From an uncultured Chryseobacterium sp. (GTDB taxonomy: Bacteria > Bacteroidota > Bacteroidia > Flavobacteriales > Weeksellaceae): a stretch of 50,167 bases of DNA. This document shows positions 26,492-33,943 of the stretch, in pieces. The DNA lies in the NCBI GenBank assembly GCA_913776245.1, contig CAJYLO010000019.1:1-50167 (forward strand). Reading direction: 5' to 3'. The notes below the pieces were generated by a model that had not been told where the DNA came from, did no database searches, and saw nothing but the letters and a program-made list of their open reading frames with translations. How positions within the stretch are numbered: position 1 is the stretch's first letter; every line of letters begins with the position of its first letter. Both the position numbers and the translations under genes were made by a program.

Positions 26492-27097
26492 ATGATTAAA
26501 AATATAGTATTCGACTTTGGCGGCGTATTGATGGACTGGGATCCGAGATATTTTTTCAGAACCTATTTCAATGATGATGAAAAAATGGAATGGTTCTTAA
26601 AAAATATAGCCAAGGATGAATGGAATATAGAACAAGACCGTGGGCGAACACTGAAAGAAGGAACCGAAATACTAATAAAGCAACACCCAGACTGGGAAAA
26701 AGAAATCCGTGCTTACTATGATAACTGGACTGTAATGCTGAAAAGTGACATCCCGGAAAATGTAGCGATTCTTAAAAAGCTGGAAGGAAAATATAATTTA
26801 TACGGCCTCACCAACTGGTCTGCAGAAACTTTTCCATACGCACTGGAAAACTATGAATTTTTCAGGGTGTTTGAAGATAAAATAGTTGTTTCCGGAACTG
26901 AAAAATTAATAAAACCGGGCAAAGAGATTTTCGAAGTGCTATTAAAGCGTTATGATCTGACGCCTGAAGAGTCGGTTTTTATAGATGATAATGCTAAGAA
27001 CATTGCTACTGCCAAGGAGTTAGGTTTTGAAACCATTCACATACAGCAGGAAACTGACCTGGAAGCAGAACTTAGGAAACTGGATGTCAATTTTTAA
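26492..27097 (+). CDS. HAD-superfamily phosphatase (YihX-like)
   Basis: A 201-residue cytosolic hydrolase of the HAD superfamily. The nucleophile motif is IVFDFGGVLMDWDP with D8; glycine at the +2 position follows the pattern of YihX-like phosphatases. Motif II is GLTNWS, the lysine is in KLIKPGKEIFEVLLKRY, and motif IV is FIDDNAKNIATAKELG. A helical cap lies between motifs I and II. The ATG at 26492 is preferred over the TTG at 26477, which lies in the promoter. The 3' end overlaps the convergent GNAT gene by 11 bases. The substrate, perhaps a sugar phosphate, is not known. Confidence 0.88.
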   Translation: MIKNIVFDFGGVLMDWDPRYFFRTYFNDDEKMEWFLKNIAKDEWNIEQDRGRTLKEGTEILIKQHPDWEKEIRAYYDNWTVMLKSDIPENVAILKKLEGKYNLYGLTNWSAETFPYALENYEFFRVFEDKIVVSGTEKLIKPGKEIFEVLLKRYDLTPEESVFIDDNAKNIATAKELGFETIHIQQETDLEAELRKLDVNF

Positions 27098-27533
27098 GAA
27101 TCATCAGACTCCTTTTATGATTTTGGAAACCATAATGTTCATAAAGTTTTTTTGCTTTTTCATTATGGTTTTCTATTTCCAGAAGGACCACAGGAAATTT
27201 TTTTTCAGCTGAATAGTCTTTTACGAATTCCAGTGCTTTTCTCCCAAGAGATTTTCCCTGAAACTCCGGTTTAACATACAATTCATCCAGAAACAAAATT
27301 TCCCCTCCAAACTCGAAGCTGAAATATTTTGCAAGAATAATATATCCTGCAATTTGCTCTTCAAAGATTATTTTGAAACACTCGCCATAAGTATCATTCT
27401 GAATAAATTTTTTAAAGTTTGCAGTGGTGAGACTTTCATCAAATGGATACTCATCGATAGCATAAAAGTCCCTCATCATCATACATAATTCAGGGATATC
27501 CGAAACTTCCGTTGCAATAATATCGCATTTCAT
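27087..27533 (-). CDS. GNAT-family N-acetyltransferase
   Basis: A 148-residue acetyl-CoA-dependent N-acetyltransferase. Strand 4 and motif A read ILFLDELYVKPEFQGKSLGRKALEF, where the Q-G-K-S-L-G loop binds the CoA pyrophosphate. The ending NEKAKKLYEHYGFQNHKR is the usual motif B. The substrate is unknown. It is the last gene in the five-gene minus-strand operon, six bases after the Crp-like regulator, and its stop overlaps the end of the HAD gene on the other strand by 11 bases. Confidence 0.87.
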   Translation of the reverse strand: MKCDIIATEVSDIPELCMMMRDFYAIDEYPFDESLTTANFKKFIQNDTYGECFKIIFEEQIAGYIILAKYFSFEFGGEILFLDELYVKPEFQGKSLGRKALEFVKDYSAEKKFPVVLLEIENHNEKAKKLYEHYGFQNHKRSLMILKN

Positions 27534-27539
27534 CCGTAG

Positions 27540-28133
27540 TTATATCTCAAATTTTTTCTTAGCCAGTTCTTTTCTCACTCTGCTCAGACTTTCCGGCGTA
27601 ATTCCAAGGTAAGACGCCACCATCCATTGCGGCACTCTCAGCATCAGGTTAGGATATTTCTTTAGAAAATCCAGATAGCGTTCCTCTGCCGTTGTGCTGA
27701 TTAAAGCATTCACCCGGTTTTGCAGGTTCTTGATATGATTGAACATCAGCCTTTGATTTTTTTCTGCTACATCAGGATAGATTTTAGAGAGGTTTTCAAA
27801 AAAACCTTCCCGTGTCACTACGATAATGCTTTCCTCAATCGCTTCAATATAAAACCTGGATTTTTCATTCAGGAGCTGGCTGGTCGTATCAGAAATAATC
27901 CAGTTTTCCGGAGCGAACTGAATCACGTGTTCTTTTCCTGCTTTATCTATGGAATACATTCGCAAAAGACCTTTTTCGACAAAAAAAGTACAGTCAGAGA
28001 TCTCGCCTTCCCTCAGAATAATCTCATTCTTTTTAGCATGCTTTATTTCGTAAAACGAAGAGCACATTTCCAGGCTTTCAATTGGCACGCCTAATATTCT
28101 GGAAAGATGATTCCGAAAATTGTTATATTCCAT
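27540..28133 (-). CDS. Crp/Fnr-family transcriptional regulator
   Basis: A 197-residue regulator with an N-terminal cyclic-nucleotide-binding-type beta barrel (NEIILREGEISDCTFFVEKG, VIQFAPENWI) and a C-terminal winged helix (QWMVASYLGITPESLSRVRK). The ligand pocket lacks an obvious canonical cAMP phosphate-binding RxS pattern, and there is no Fnr-type cysteine cluster, so the signal is unknown. Many Bacteroidetes regulators of this type act on neighbouring genes. Here it lies in an operon with ytxJ and a ZIP transporter, so a link to metal or thiol status is plausible but inferred. Confidence 0.87.
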   Translation of the reverse strand: MEYNNFRNHLSRILGVPIESLEMCSSFYEIKHAKKNEIILREGEISDCTFFVEKGLLRMYSIDKAGKEHVIQFAPENWIISDTTSQLLNEKSRFYIEAIEESIIVVTREGFFENLSKIYPDVAEKNQRLMFNHIKNLQNRVNALISTTAEERYLDFLKKYPNLMLRVPQWMVASYLGITPESLSRVRKELAKKKFEI

Positions 28134-28164
28134 TTGTTAGTTTTGTTAAGTTTCAGAAGCTTTA

Positions 28165-28539
28165 TTAAATTTTATCCAGATCGATATTCTGATGAGAAGC
28201 ATTATAAACCGCTTTTCCGTTTTCTAAAACAATAAGCTGCGGGCTTTGATGAACAACGTCAAAGCGGGATTCTATCTCGTTTGAAATAGCTCTGTGCGCC
28301 AGAAGATCCAGGAAATAATAACCCATGTTTTTATCAGAATTCTGCATTTGTTTTTCGAAAGAACGGAGCATTGTTTTGCTGATAAAACACCTGGTAGAAT
28401 GTTTGAAAATCAAAACTTTTCCCTGAAATGATTTTTCTATTACAGAATCCAGATCTTTCTGAGATTCTATTTTCTTCCAGAGCGATTTACTGTGATCCTG
28501 CTCTTCTTTTTTTCCGAATATTTGATCTAAAAATCCCAT
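28165..28539 (-). CDS. ytxJ: bacillithiol-associated redox protein YtxJ
   Basis: A 124-residue thioredoxin-fold protein of the YtxJ (DUF2847) family, a monothiol bacilliredoxin-like protein expected to act on bacillithiolated proteins. The active-site region reads IFKHSTRCFISKTML, with a single cysteine and the HST motif of the family; phenylalanine follows the cysteine where serine or proline is common. VHQSPQLIVLENGK holds the cis-proline. Its presence implies bacillithiol in this organism. It is the third gene of the minus-strand operon, 43 bases after the ZIP transporter. Confidence 0.88.
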   Translation of the reverse strand: MGFLDQIFGKKEEQDHSKSLWKKIESQKDLDSVIEKSFQGKVLIFKHSTRCFISKTMLRSFEKQMQNSDKNMGYYFLDLLAHRAISNEIESRFDVVHQSPQLIVLENGKAVYNASHQNIDLDKI

Positions 28540-28582
28540 AAAAATGATTTAGGTAAAATTATGAAAAATAAAATTTATTTGA

Positions 28583-29275
28583 TCAATGGTGATGAAAAAG
28601 ATGTCCGCCTAAAGCTAATGCAATACCACAGATAACCAGGACAATTTTTTGCCAGTCCATCTTATGATTCTTGTTGCTCTCAAAAATAATTACTGAAGAA
28701 ATATGCAGGAAAATACCGCCAACAACAGCAAGAAAATAAACTTTAAGATTTTCATTGAAGTATTTGCCAAGAAGCATTCCTAAAGGTGAAGCCAAGGCGA
28801 ATACCAAAACAATGAGCCAGAATTTAGTAGAAAAATTTTTGCTATGCGCCAGAAAGCTTCCCAAAACAAATGATATCGGAATATTATGAAACAAGATTCC
28901 CAGCAAATAAGGCGATATTGTTTCCCGTTCGTGAGACAAAGGAATTCCTTCTATAAAGGCGTGCACGAAAAGCCCAACAATCAAAGCAAAGGGAATAATG
29001 GAATGATCATCGGAATGGTGATGCAAATGGCCGTGTTCAAAACCTTTCGTAAGATTTTCCAAAAGCATCTGAATAAGGACGCCAATAATCACAAAAATCC
29101 CGATATTATGATCTTCAGAATGATAAACTTCCGGAAAAACCTCATTCAGGCAAATGGTTATAAGAAAGCCGGCGCTTAGAATCAACAAATTTTTAGCAAA
29201 CTGCTGCTTGCTCCCAAAATACTTTCCGAGAAAAACACCAATCAGAACGCTTAATATTAGAAGGATTATTATCAT
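28583..29275 (-). CDS. ZIP-family metal transporter
   Basis: A 230-residue inner-membrane protein with about eight hydrophobic segments, likely importing Zn2+ or another divalent metal. Metal-site motifs are VGLFVHAFIEGIPL (H..E-G) and ILFHNIPISFVLG in the central helices, and a His-rich cytoplasmic loop HGHLHHHSDDHS precedes them. It also ends HLFHHH. The N-terminus starts at the ATG at 29275 with a hydrophobic helix. It sits 15 bases after the methyltransferase and before ytxJ, so metal uptake and thiol redox genes are expressed together. Confidence 0.88.
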   Translation of the reverse strand: MIIILLILSVLIGVFLGKYFGSKQQFAKNLLILSAGFLITICLNEVFPEVYHSEDHNIGIFVIIGVLIQMLLENLTKGFEHGHLHHHSDDHSIIPFALIVGLFVHAFIEGIPLSHERETISPYLLGILFHNIPISFVLGSFLAHSKNFSTKFWLIVLVFALASPLGMLLGKYFNENLKVYFLAVVGGIFLHISSVIIFESNKNHKMDWQKIVLVICGIALALGGHLFHHH

Positions 29276-29290
29276 TATTAAAAATAATTA

Positions 29291-30022
29291 TTAAACCGGT
29301 CTTTTTCTAAATAGATTAATGCAGCGCGGCGATGTCTTCTCTTCAAAATCATTCAGCTGGTAGTCGCCCCAACGTTTTATCAGTTCAAATCCAAATTCAT
29401 CAGCAAATTTCAGGATCTTTTCCGGAGATGTGAGCTTCACACGTTCAAAAAAGTGAAATTGCTTTCCCTGATCTTCAAAATCAATTTCTTTTAGAATATA
29501 TTCACCTTCAATATGCTTTTTGATATTGAAAACAATATTTTCTTTTTCGATGCTGGCAGATGGTGTAATGACGCTTCTTACATACTCAGCATTGAGAAAA
29601 TCAAGCACAAAAAAACCTTCGGTTTTCAGAACTTCGGAAACGGATCGGAAAACATTTCTGTCCTCTTCTTCAGTCTCGAAGTAACCAAAACTTGTAAACA
29701 GGTTGAAAACAGCATCCACAGGCTCACTTTCAATCCTGTTTCGCATATCATGAACCCGGAATTCTAAAGATTCGTTTTCAAACTTTTTATCATAGCTGAT
29801 GCTTTGCTCAGAAAGATCAAGGCCAAGAACCTTATAACCCAGTTTATTGAGATAAACCGAATGCCTGCCTTTCCCACAAGCGAGATCTATGATACTGGAT
29901 TTTTTTTCAAGCTTCAGAAATCCAGTGAGCAAGTCAAGAAAATTCTCTGCTTCCTTGTAATCCCTGTTGCTGTACAGAATATGATAATATGGCGTATCAA
30001 ACCATTCTTCGAACCATTGCAT
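29291..30022 (-). CDS. class I SAM-dependent methyltransferase
   Basis: A 243-residue methyltransferase of unknown substrate. Motif I is IIDLACGKGRHSVYL, followed by the acidic end of strand 2 in VLGLDLS and a motif IV-like DAVFNLFTSFGYF. The fold and tail resemble small-molecule methyltransferases. It is the first gene of the five-gene operon, and the promoter element TATTTTTG ends only four bases before its ATG at 30022, so the message may be leaderless. The next gene is 15 bases away. Confidence 0.86.
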   Translation of the reverse strand: MQWFEEWFDTPYYHILYSNRDYKEAENFLDLLTGFLKLEKKSSIIDLACGKGRHSVYLNKLGYKVLGLDLSEQSISYDKKFENESLEFRVHDMRNRIESEPVDAVFNLFTSFGYFETEEEDRNVFRSVSEVLKTEGFFVLDFLNAEYVRSVITPSASIEKENIVFNIKKHIEGEYILKEIDFEDQGKQFHFFERVKLTSPEKILKFADEFGFELIKRWGDYQLNDFEEKTSPRCINLFRKRPV

Positions 30023-30026
30023 CCTG

Positions 30027-30034
30027 CAAAAATA
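30027..30034 (-). promoter_or_regulatory. -7 promoter element, probably leaderless
   Basis: The minus strand reads TATTTTTG, then CAGG, then the ATG at 30022. With transcription starting 3-6 bases after the element, the message would begin at or next to the start codon. Confidence 0.6.
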
Positions 30035-30055
30035 GTGTTTTTGGTTGATTGTTTA

Positions 30056-30125
30056 TAGTTGTTAGTTGATGGTTTTTATAAGTTGTATCGATTTCTATCA
30101 ACCATAAACCGACAACCAACAACTA
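30056..30125. repeat. imperfect inverted repeat between divergent genes
   Basis: Bases 30056-30075 and 30106-30125 are complementary at 17 of 20 positions around a 30-base loop. The pair lies between two divergent promoters, just upstream of the TATTTTTG element of the rlmL-like gene. It may be a dispersed repeat or a site for a regulator. Confidence 0.6.
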
Positions 30126-30132
30126 AATTCCT

Positions 30133-30140
30133 TATTTTTG
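30133..30140 (+). promoter_or_regulatory. -7 promoter element, probably leaderless
   Basis: TATTTTTG followed by CGGT and then the ATG at 30145. The four-base gap mirrors that of the divergent methyltransferase gene. Confidence 0.6.
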
Positions 30141-30144
30141 CGGT

Positions 30145-31305
30145 ATGAATACAGACAATCTGCAGATACAGATCAAAACATTTTTCGGACTGGAAGGCGT
30201 TTTGGCAGAAGAAGTAAAAAAATTGGGTGGTAAAAAAGTGGAAGCTAAAAACCGTGCAGTAACCTGCGAGGGCGATCTCGGCTTTCTCTATAAACTCAAT
30301 TATTCATGCAGAACTGCGCTGAAAATTATTATCCCGATTTTAGAATTCAAAGCTTTTAATGAAAGTAAGTTTTACGATAAGTTATTCAAATTCGAATGGG
30401 ATCAGTTCCTGGAAAAACATCAGTCATTTGCGATAGATGCGACTGTTAATTCTGAGCGGTTCAGCCATTCCCAGTTTATGACGCTGAAAATGAAAGACGC
30501 TATTGTCGATTATTTCCAGGAAAAATATAACATCAGACCAAATGTTAATAAAGATAATCCTGACATCAAATTCCACCTCCATATCGACAGAGAATTGGTA
30601 ACCATTTCTTTAGACAGTTCCGGTGATCCGCTTTTCAAACGCGGTTACAGGAAAGAACAGACTGTTGCTCCAATCAATGAAGTTTTGGCCAGCGGAATGC
30701 TTCAGCTAGCCGGCTGGGACGGAAAAGGTAATTTTTTGGATCCAATGTGTGGTTCCGGAACATTATTAATTGAAGCGGCAATGATCGCAATGGATCTTCC
30801 GGCTCAGATTTTCAGGAAAGAATTCGCATTCCAGAACTGGAAAAACTATGACGAAGATTTATTTCAAAAAATTAAGGAATTCAGAATCAACAGGGTGAAA
30901 GAATTTACCGGGAAAATTGTAGGTTATGATATGGATGCCAGAGCACTGAATGTCGCCAGAACCAATATTGAAGCTGCAGAAATGGAAGATGTCATCGAGG
31001 TGAGAAAACAAAATTTCTTTGAGTCTGAAAAAGATATGTTCCCTTTGTTGATGGTGTTCAATCCGCCTTATGACGAGAGAATCTCTATTAATGATGATGA
31101 TTTTTATAAAAAAATCGGTGATACTTTTAAACAGCACTACCCTAACACTTTGGCCTGGCTGATTTCGGCAGATTTGGACGCGCCAAAGAAAATCGGACTA
31201 AGACCATCCCGAAAAATTAAGCTATTCAACGGAAAGCTGGAAACGCGCTTTTTGCAGTATGAGATGTATGACGGGACAAAGAAAGTTCATAAGATTAAAG
31301 AATGA
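30145..31305 (+). CDS. THUMP-domain rRNA methyltransferase, RlmL N-terminal type
   Basis: A likely 23S rRNA N2-guanine methyltransferase. The 386-residue protein has an N-terminal ferredoxin-like and THUMP region (TFFGLEGVLAEEVKKLGG to about residue 150), a linker GDPLFKRGYRKEQTVAPINE that is diagnostic, and a Rossmann domain with FLDPMCGSGTLLIEAAM. The catalytic motif IV reads VFNPPYDERI. It lacks the second methyltransferase domain of E. coli RlmL, as is usual in Bacteroidetes. The ATG at 30145 lies four bases after the promoter element. A degenerate small frame overlaps its stop. Confidence 0.9.
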   Translation: MNTDNLQIQIKTFFGLEGVLAEEVKKLGGKKVEAKNRAVTCEGDLGFLYKLNYSCRTALKIIIPILEFKAFNESKFYDKLFKFEWDQFLEKHQSFAIDATVNSERFSHSQFMTLKMKDAIVDYFQEKYNIRPNVNKDNPDIKFHLHIDRELVTISLDSSGDPLFKRGYRKEQTVAPINEVLASGMLQLAGWDGKGNFLDPMCGSGTLLIEAAMIAMDLPAQIFRKEFAFQNWKNYDEDLFQKIKEFRINRVKEFTGKIVGYDMDARALNVARTNIEAAEMEDVIEVRKQNFFESEKDMFPLLMVFNPPYDERISINDDDFYKKIGDTFKQHYPNTLAWLISADLDAPKKIGLRPSRKIKLFNGKLETRFLQYEMYDGTKKVHKIKE

Positions 31306-31414
31306 TTGGTAATTTAATCGAAATAATTTTTGAGTTTTTCAATCTTTTTCTAGTGGAAATGGAAAAAAGAATAATGATAAAGAAGCAAGAGAACATTTTA
31401 AAAATTTGAAATAG
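31302..31414 (+). pseudogene. possible degenerate small membrane-protein gene
   Basis: An ATG at 31302 overlaps the rlmL-like stop (ATGA) and opens a 35-residue frame starting MIGNLIEIIFEFFNLF, a hydrophobic helix, ending at 31409. In another frame, from about 31352 to 31414, the bases read SGNGKKNNDKEAREHF then KNLK and a stop, which looks like a natural charged tail. One frameshift in the T-rich stretch 31344-31352 would join the two. It may be a broken small membrane protein or chance. Confidence 0.3.
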
Positions 31415-31418
31415 AATT

Positions 31419-31724
31419 TTATATTCGATCTGTAAAATCCAGATTTTCTCTTTTGGAAAACTCAACAGCAATAACAACAATCACTTCCCTGTCATTATCA
31501 TAAAAATAGTGTAAATGATAGGGGAATTGTTTTATAAGATGCATTCTTACATCTTGATAAATCACATCGTTCCCATTCGGATTTTCTAAAATAAACAACT
31601 TCGCTTCTCGTATTCTCATTAAAAATTGTTTTGCAAGATTTACATTTATTTCTTGGTAATATTCCTTTGCTTTCTTAATGTCAATTTTTGCCAAGTCAGA
31701 GATTACTATTTTGTACTTTTTCAT
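31419..31724 (-). CDS. RelE/ParE-family toxin
   Basis: The toxin half of a type II toxin-antitoxin pair. The 101-residue protein has the ParE pattern: KYKIVISDLAKIDIKKAKEYY at the N-terminus, a long helix and then DVRMHLIKQFPYHLHYFYDN and VIVVIAVEFSKRE. The arginine and the tyrosine/phenylalanine run in the middle match ParE rather than ribosome-dependent RelE, so gyrase is the more likely target, but this is inferred. Its start overlaps the antitoxin stop by four bases (31721-31724), so translation is coupled. Confidence 0.87.
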   Translation of the reverse strand: MKKYKIVISDLAKIDIKKAKEYYQEINVNLAKQFLMRIREAKLFILENPNGNDVIYQDVRMHLIKQFPYHLHYFYDNDREVIVVIAVEFSKRENLDFTDRI

Positions 31725-31954
31725 AAATCATTTTCCAGTTCATCTATAAAGTTGTCAAAATCTGTAGCATTATCAGAATTTTTATAATATTCTGCTCTCC
31801 TTTCCTTGATCTTATTTTTAGCTTCTTCAGAAATCTCAAAATCATTATCTGATGGCAAAATGATGACTTCTACCCTTTTCGCATTAAAACCTTCTGGAAG
31901 CGTAATTTGGAAAGAATTATCCTTCACATCAATAAATTGTCTAATAGCATTCAT
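31721..31954 (-). CDS. antitoxin for the ParE-like toxin
   Basis: A 77-residue protein upstream of and overlapping the toxin. The N-terminal half (FIDVKDNSFQITLPEGFNAK) is strand-rich and resembles the short DNA-binding part of antitoxins paired with ParE in Bacteroidetes, and the C-terminal half (EEAKNKIKERRAEYYKN, DFDNFIDELENDL) is a charged acidic tail that would wrap the toxin. I see no classic ribbon-helix-helix. The start at 31954 has an AT-rich upstream region with near-palindromic TATA-type sequence where autoregulation could occur. Confidence 0.8.
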   Translation of the reverse strand: MNAIRQFIDVKDNSFQITLPEGFNAKRVEVIILPSDNDFEISEEAKNKIKERRAEYYKNSDNATDFDNFIDELENDL

Positions 31955-32064
31955 TGTTATAAATATATTATCGAAGATACAAACTTTAGTTGGTTTGATA
32001 ATTTTATAGAAACTGAATTTATTTTAAATTAATTCAATTTTAGTACAAATTGAAACCTTTTCCA

Positions 32065-32072
32065 TACTTTTG
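32065..32072 (+). promoter_or_regulatory. -7 promoter element for the glycosyltransferase
   Basis: TACTTTTG fits TAnnTTTG and lies 22 bases before the TTG start at 32095. Confidence 0.5.
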
Positions 32073-32094
32073 AAAACGATTTTAAATTATTAAA

Positions 32095-33093
32095 TTGAAC
32101 CCGACCATCTCCATCATCATCGCCATCTTCAACAGGAAAGACGAACTTTTCGAGCTTCTTAATTCTTTATCACATCAGACTGATAAAAATTTTGAAGTTA
32201 TCATTGTGGATGATGGTTCCAAAATTGCGCTGCTCCCGACAGTGGAATTATTTCAGGAACAATTAGATATTCAGTTTTTCAGGAAAGATAATTCAGGACC
32301 AGGACTAAGCCGGAATTATGGCGCAAAGCGTGCGAAAAATGACTGGCTGGTTTTTGTAGATTCTGATGTGATTGCAGAAACAGATTACATTGAAAATATC
32401 AAAAAAAATCTGACCGAAAATCCTGCTGATGCTTTTGGCGGCGCAGACAAGGCGCACAAAGGCTTTAATCTGATGCAGAAAGCCATTTCCTACTCTATGA
32501 CCTCGGTTTTCACAACCGGCGGCATCCGTGGTAATAAAAAAGCGGTTACCAGATTTCAACCCAGAAGTTTCAATATGGGCGTTAATAAAGCTGTTTTTCT
32601 GGAACTTGGCGGTTTTTCAGAAATGCGGATCGGAGAAGATCCTGATTTGTCTATGACACTTTGGGAAAATGGCTACTCTACTAAGTTTTATGATAACATC
32701 GGTGTTTATCACAAACGCAGAACAGACTTCGGAAAATTCTCAAAACAGGTTTACCAGTTCGGTTGTGCCAGACCAATTCTCAATCAGCGTCACCCGAAAT
32801 ATGTCAAACCCACTTTCTGGTTTCCAAGCCTCTTCCTCATAGGTTATCTGGTTGGGATCATTCATTTTTTTGTCTGGGAAAACGGACTGATTCTCGCATT
32901 GTACGGACTTTATACGTTTCTGGTTTTTATCCACGCTTTATTGGTGACTAAAAATGTGAGCATTGCATCATTGGCCGTTATTTCTACTTATGTTCAGATG
33001 TTTTCTTATGGTTATGGGTTTCTGAAATCCTGGTTCAAGCTGAACATCCTGAAACAATCACCGAAAGAAGCATTTCCAAAACATTTTCATTGA
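32095..33093 (+). CDS. glycosyltransferase family 2, membrane-associated
   Basis: A 332-residue GT2 enzyme. The N-terminal strand TISIIIAIFNRKDEL leads to EVIIVDDGSK, then DNSGPGLSRNYGAKRAKNDWLVFVDSDV, the donor and metal site. GGFSEMRIGEDPDLSMTLWENG carries the ED motif and a glycine-rich loop. The C-terminal third is hydrophobic, with two or three membrane helices (FWFPSLFLIGYLVGIIHFFV onward). The start is a TTG at 32095: the frame is closed 12 bases upstream, and the conserved first strand starts at once. It is probably involved in surface polysaccharide or lipid glycosylation; the sugar is unknown. Confidence 0.87.
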   Translation: MNPTISIIIAIFNRKDELFELLNSLSHQTDKNFEVIIVDDGSKIALLPTVELFQEQLDIQFFRKDNSGPGLSRNYGAKRAKNDWLVFVDSDVIAETDYIENIKKNLTENPADAFGGADKAHKGFNLMQKAISYSMTSVFTTGGIRGNKKAVTRFQPRSFNMGVNKAVFLELGGFSEMRIGEDPDLSMTLWENGYSTKFYDNIGVYHKRRTDFGKFSKQVYQFGCARPILNQRHPKYVKPTFWFPSLFLIGYLVGIIHFFVWENGLILALYGLYTFLVFIHALLVTKNVSIASLAVISTYVQMFSYGYGFLKSWFKLNILKQSPKEAFPKHFH

Positions 33094-33120
33094 TATCATA
33101 AGAATTTAGCTTTCAATAAA

Positions 33121-33150
33121 AAAAGCTTCATAACAATATGAAGCTTTTAA
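33121..33150. terminator. bidirectional terminator
   Basis: AAAAGCTTCATA (33121-33132) and TATGAAGCTTTT (33137-33148) form a perfect 12-base stem with an ACAA loop between the converging glycosyltransferase and secreted-protein genes. Confidence 0.88.
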
Positions 33151-33181
33151 GAAAATAATATATAACCTTAGTTTAGAGAAA

Positions 33182-33778
33182 CTATTTCAAATTAATCAGC
33201 CTGTTAAAAACATCGCCGTCTTTTGCTACGCTGATAACATAGGCCGGAGAATTATTGGCATTCAAATCAAATTTAAGATTGATCTCACCATTTTTTGCTT
33301 TAACTGTCTGGTTGTAATATTCATTGTTAGCAAGATCTGATATGGAAACATTGATGCTGTCTTCAACATTGTTCATATGTAACTTTACAATATTGTTTTC
33401 AATGGTATATTCTGGTTTGTTAAAAGCCAGAACGGGTGTTTTTCCCGCTTTCACATTACCAGCATTATCAATGGTTACTTTATATTTTTCGATTCTGAAA
33501 TCCGACTCAGCTACCAGAAAATACTCACCTTCCGAAAGGGTGGAAAGATCATAGGATTTCTCAACATTTGCTCTGTTACCGATATTTTCTGAATAGATTT
33601 CATCTTTTCTGTCGTTATAGAAATAAAGCGACACGTTCTCTGCGTTGAAAATCTCAAACTTTAAAGTCTTGGCATTGACTTCTGCTAATGAGATTGAAAA
33701 GAATCTGTCTTTTGCTGAGATGTTTATCGTGAAAAAGAAAGCACTTACAATCAGACTTAATTTTAATATACCTTTCAT
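33182..33778 (-). CDS. secreted protein of unknown function
   Basis: A 198-residue product with a signal peptide (MKGILKLSLIVSAFFFTINISA). The mature part is beta-rich, with pieces such as LYFYNDRKDEIYSENIG, LSTLSEGEYFLVAESD and SINVSISDLANNEYYNQTV that resemble the repeated strands of T9SS-type and DUF3244-like surface domains. It lacks a clear sorting tail at the C-terminus (NRLINLK ends it), so it may be periplasmic. No function can be assigned. A TAAATTTG element on its strand lies 31 bases upstream. Confidence 0.7.
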   Translation of the reverse strand: MKGILKLSLIVSAFFFTINISAKDRFFSISLAEVNAKTLKFEIFNAENVSLYFYNDRKDEIYSENIGNRANVEKSYDLSTLSEGEYFLVAESDFRIEKYKVTIDNAGNVKAGKTPVLAFNKPEYTIENNIVKLHMNNVEDSINVSISDLANNEYYNQTVKAKNGEINLKFDLNANNSPAYVISVAKDGDVFNRLINLK

Positions 33779-33808
33779 AATAATTGATTTACTTGATTAA
33801 TGATGAAG

Positions 33809-33816
33809 CAAATTTA
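33809..33816 (-). promoter_or_regulatory. -7 promoter element for the secreted protein
   Basis: The minus strand reads TAAATTTG, fitting TAnnTTTG, 30 bases before the ATG at 33778. Confidence 0.5.
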
Positions 33817-33931
33817 TAAAGGAAGTAAGTACTGTGATACCATTCAATTTTCAAAAATATGTACTATTTTAACATTAACTAAATATTAATTTAATAATTA
33901 AGATAATTTAAAACATATATTTATAATTTCT

Positions 33932-33939
33932 TAAATTTG
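33932..33939 (+). promoter_or_regulatory. -7 promoter element, probably leaderless
   Basis: TAAATTTG, then TGCT, then the ATG at 33944. The four-base gap is the same as in two other genes here. Confidence 0.6.
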
Positions 33940-33943
33940 TGCT

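Noticed and set aside
31419..31954. ParE-like pair as a novel defence system
   Set aside because: Size, order and four-base overlap fit an ordinary type II toxin-antitoxin pair.
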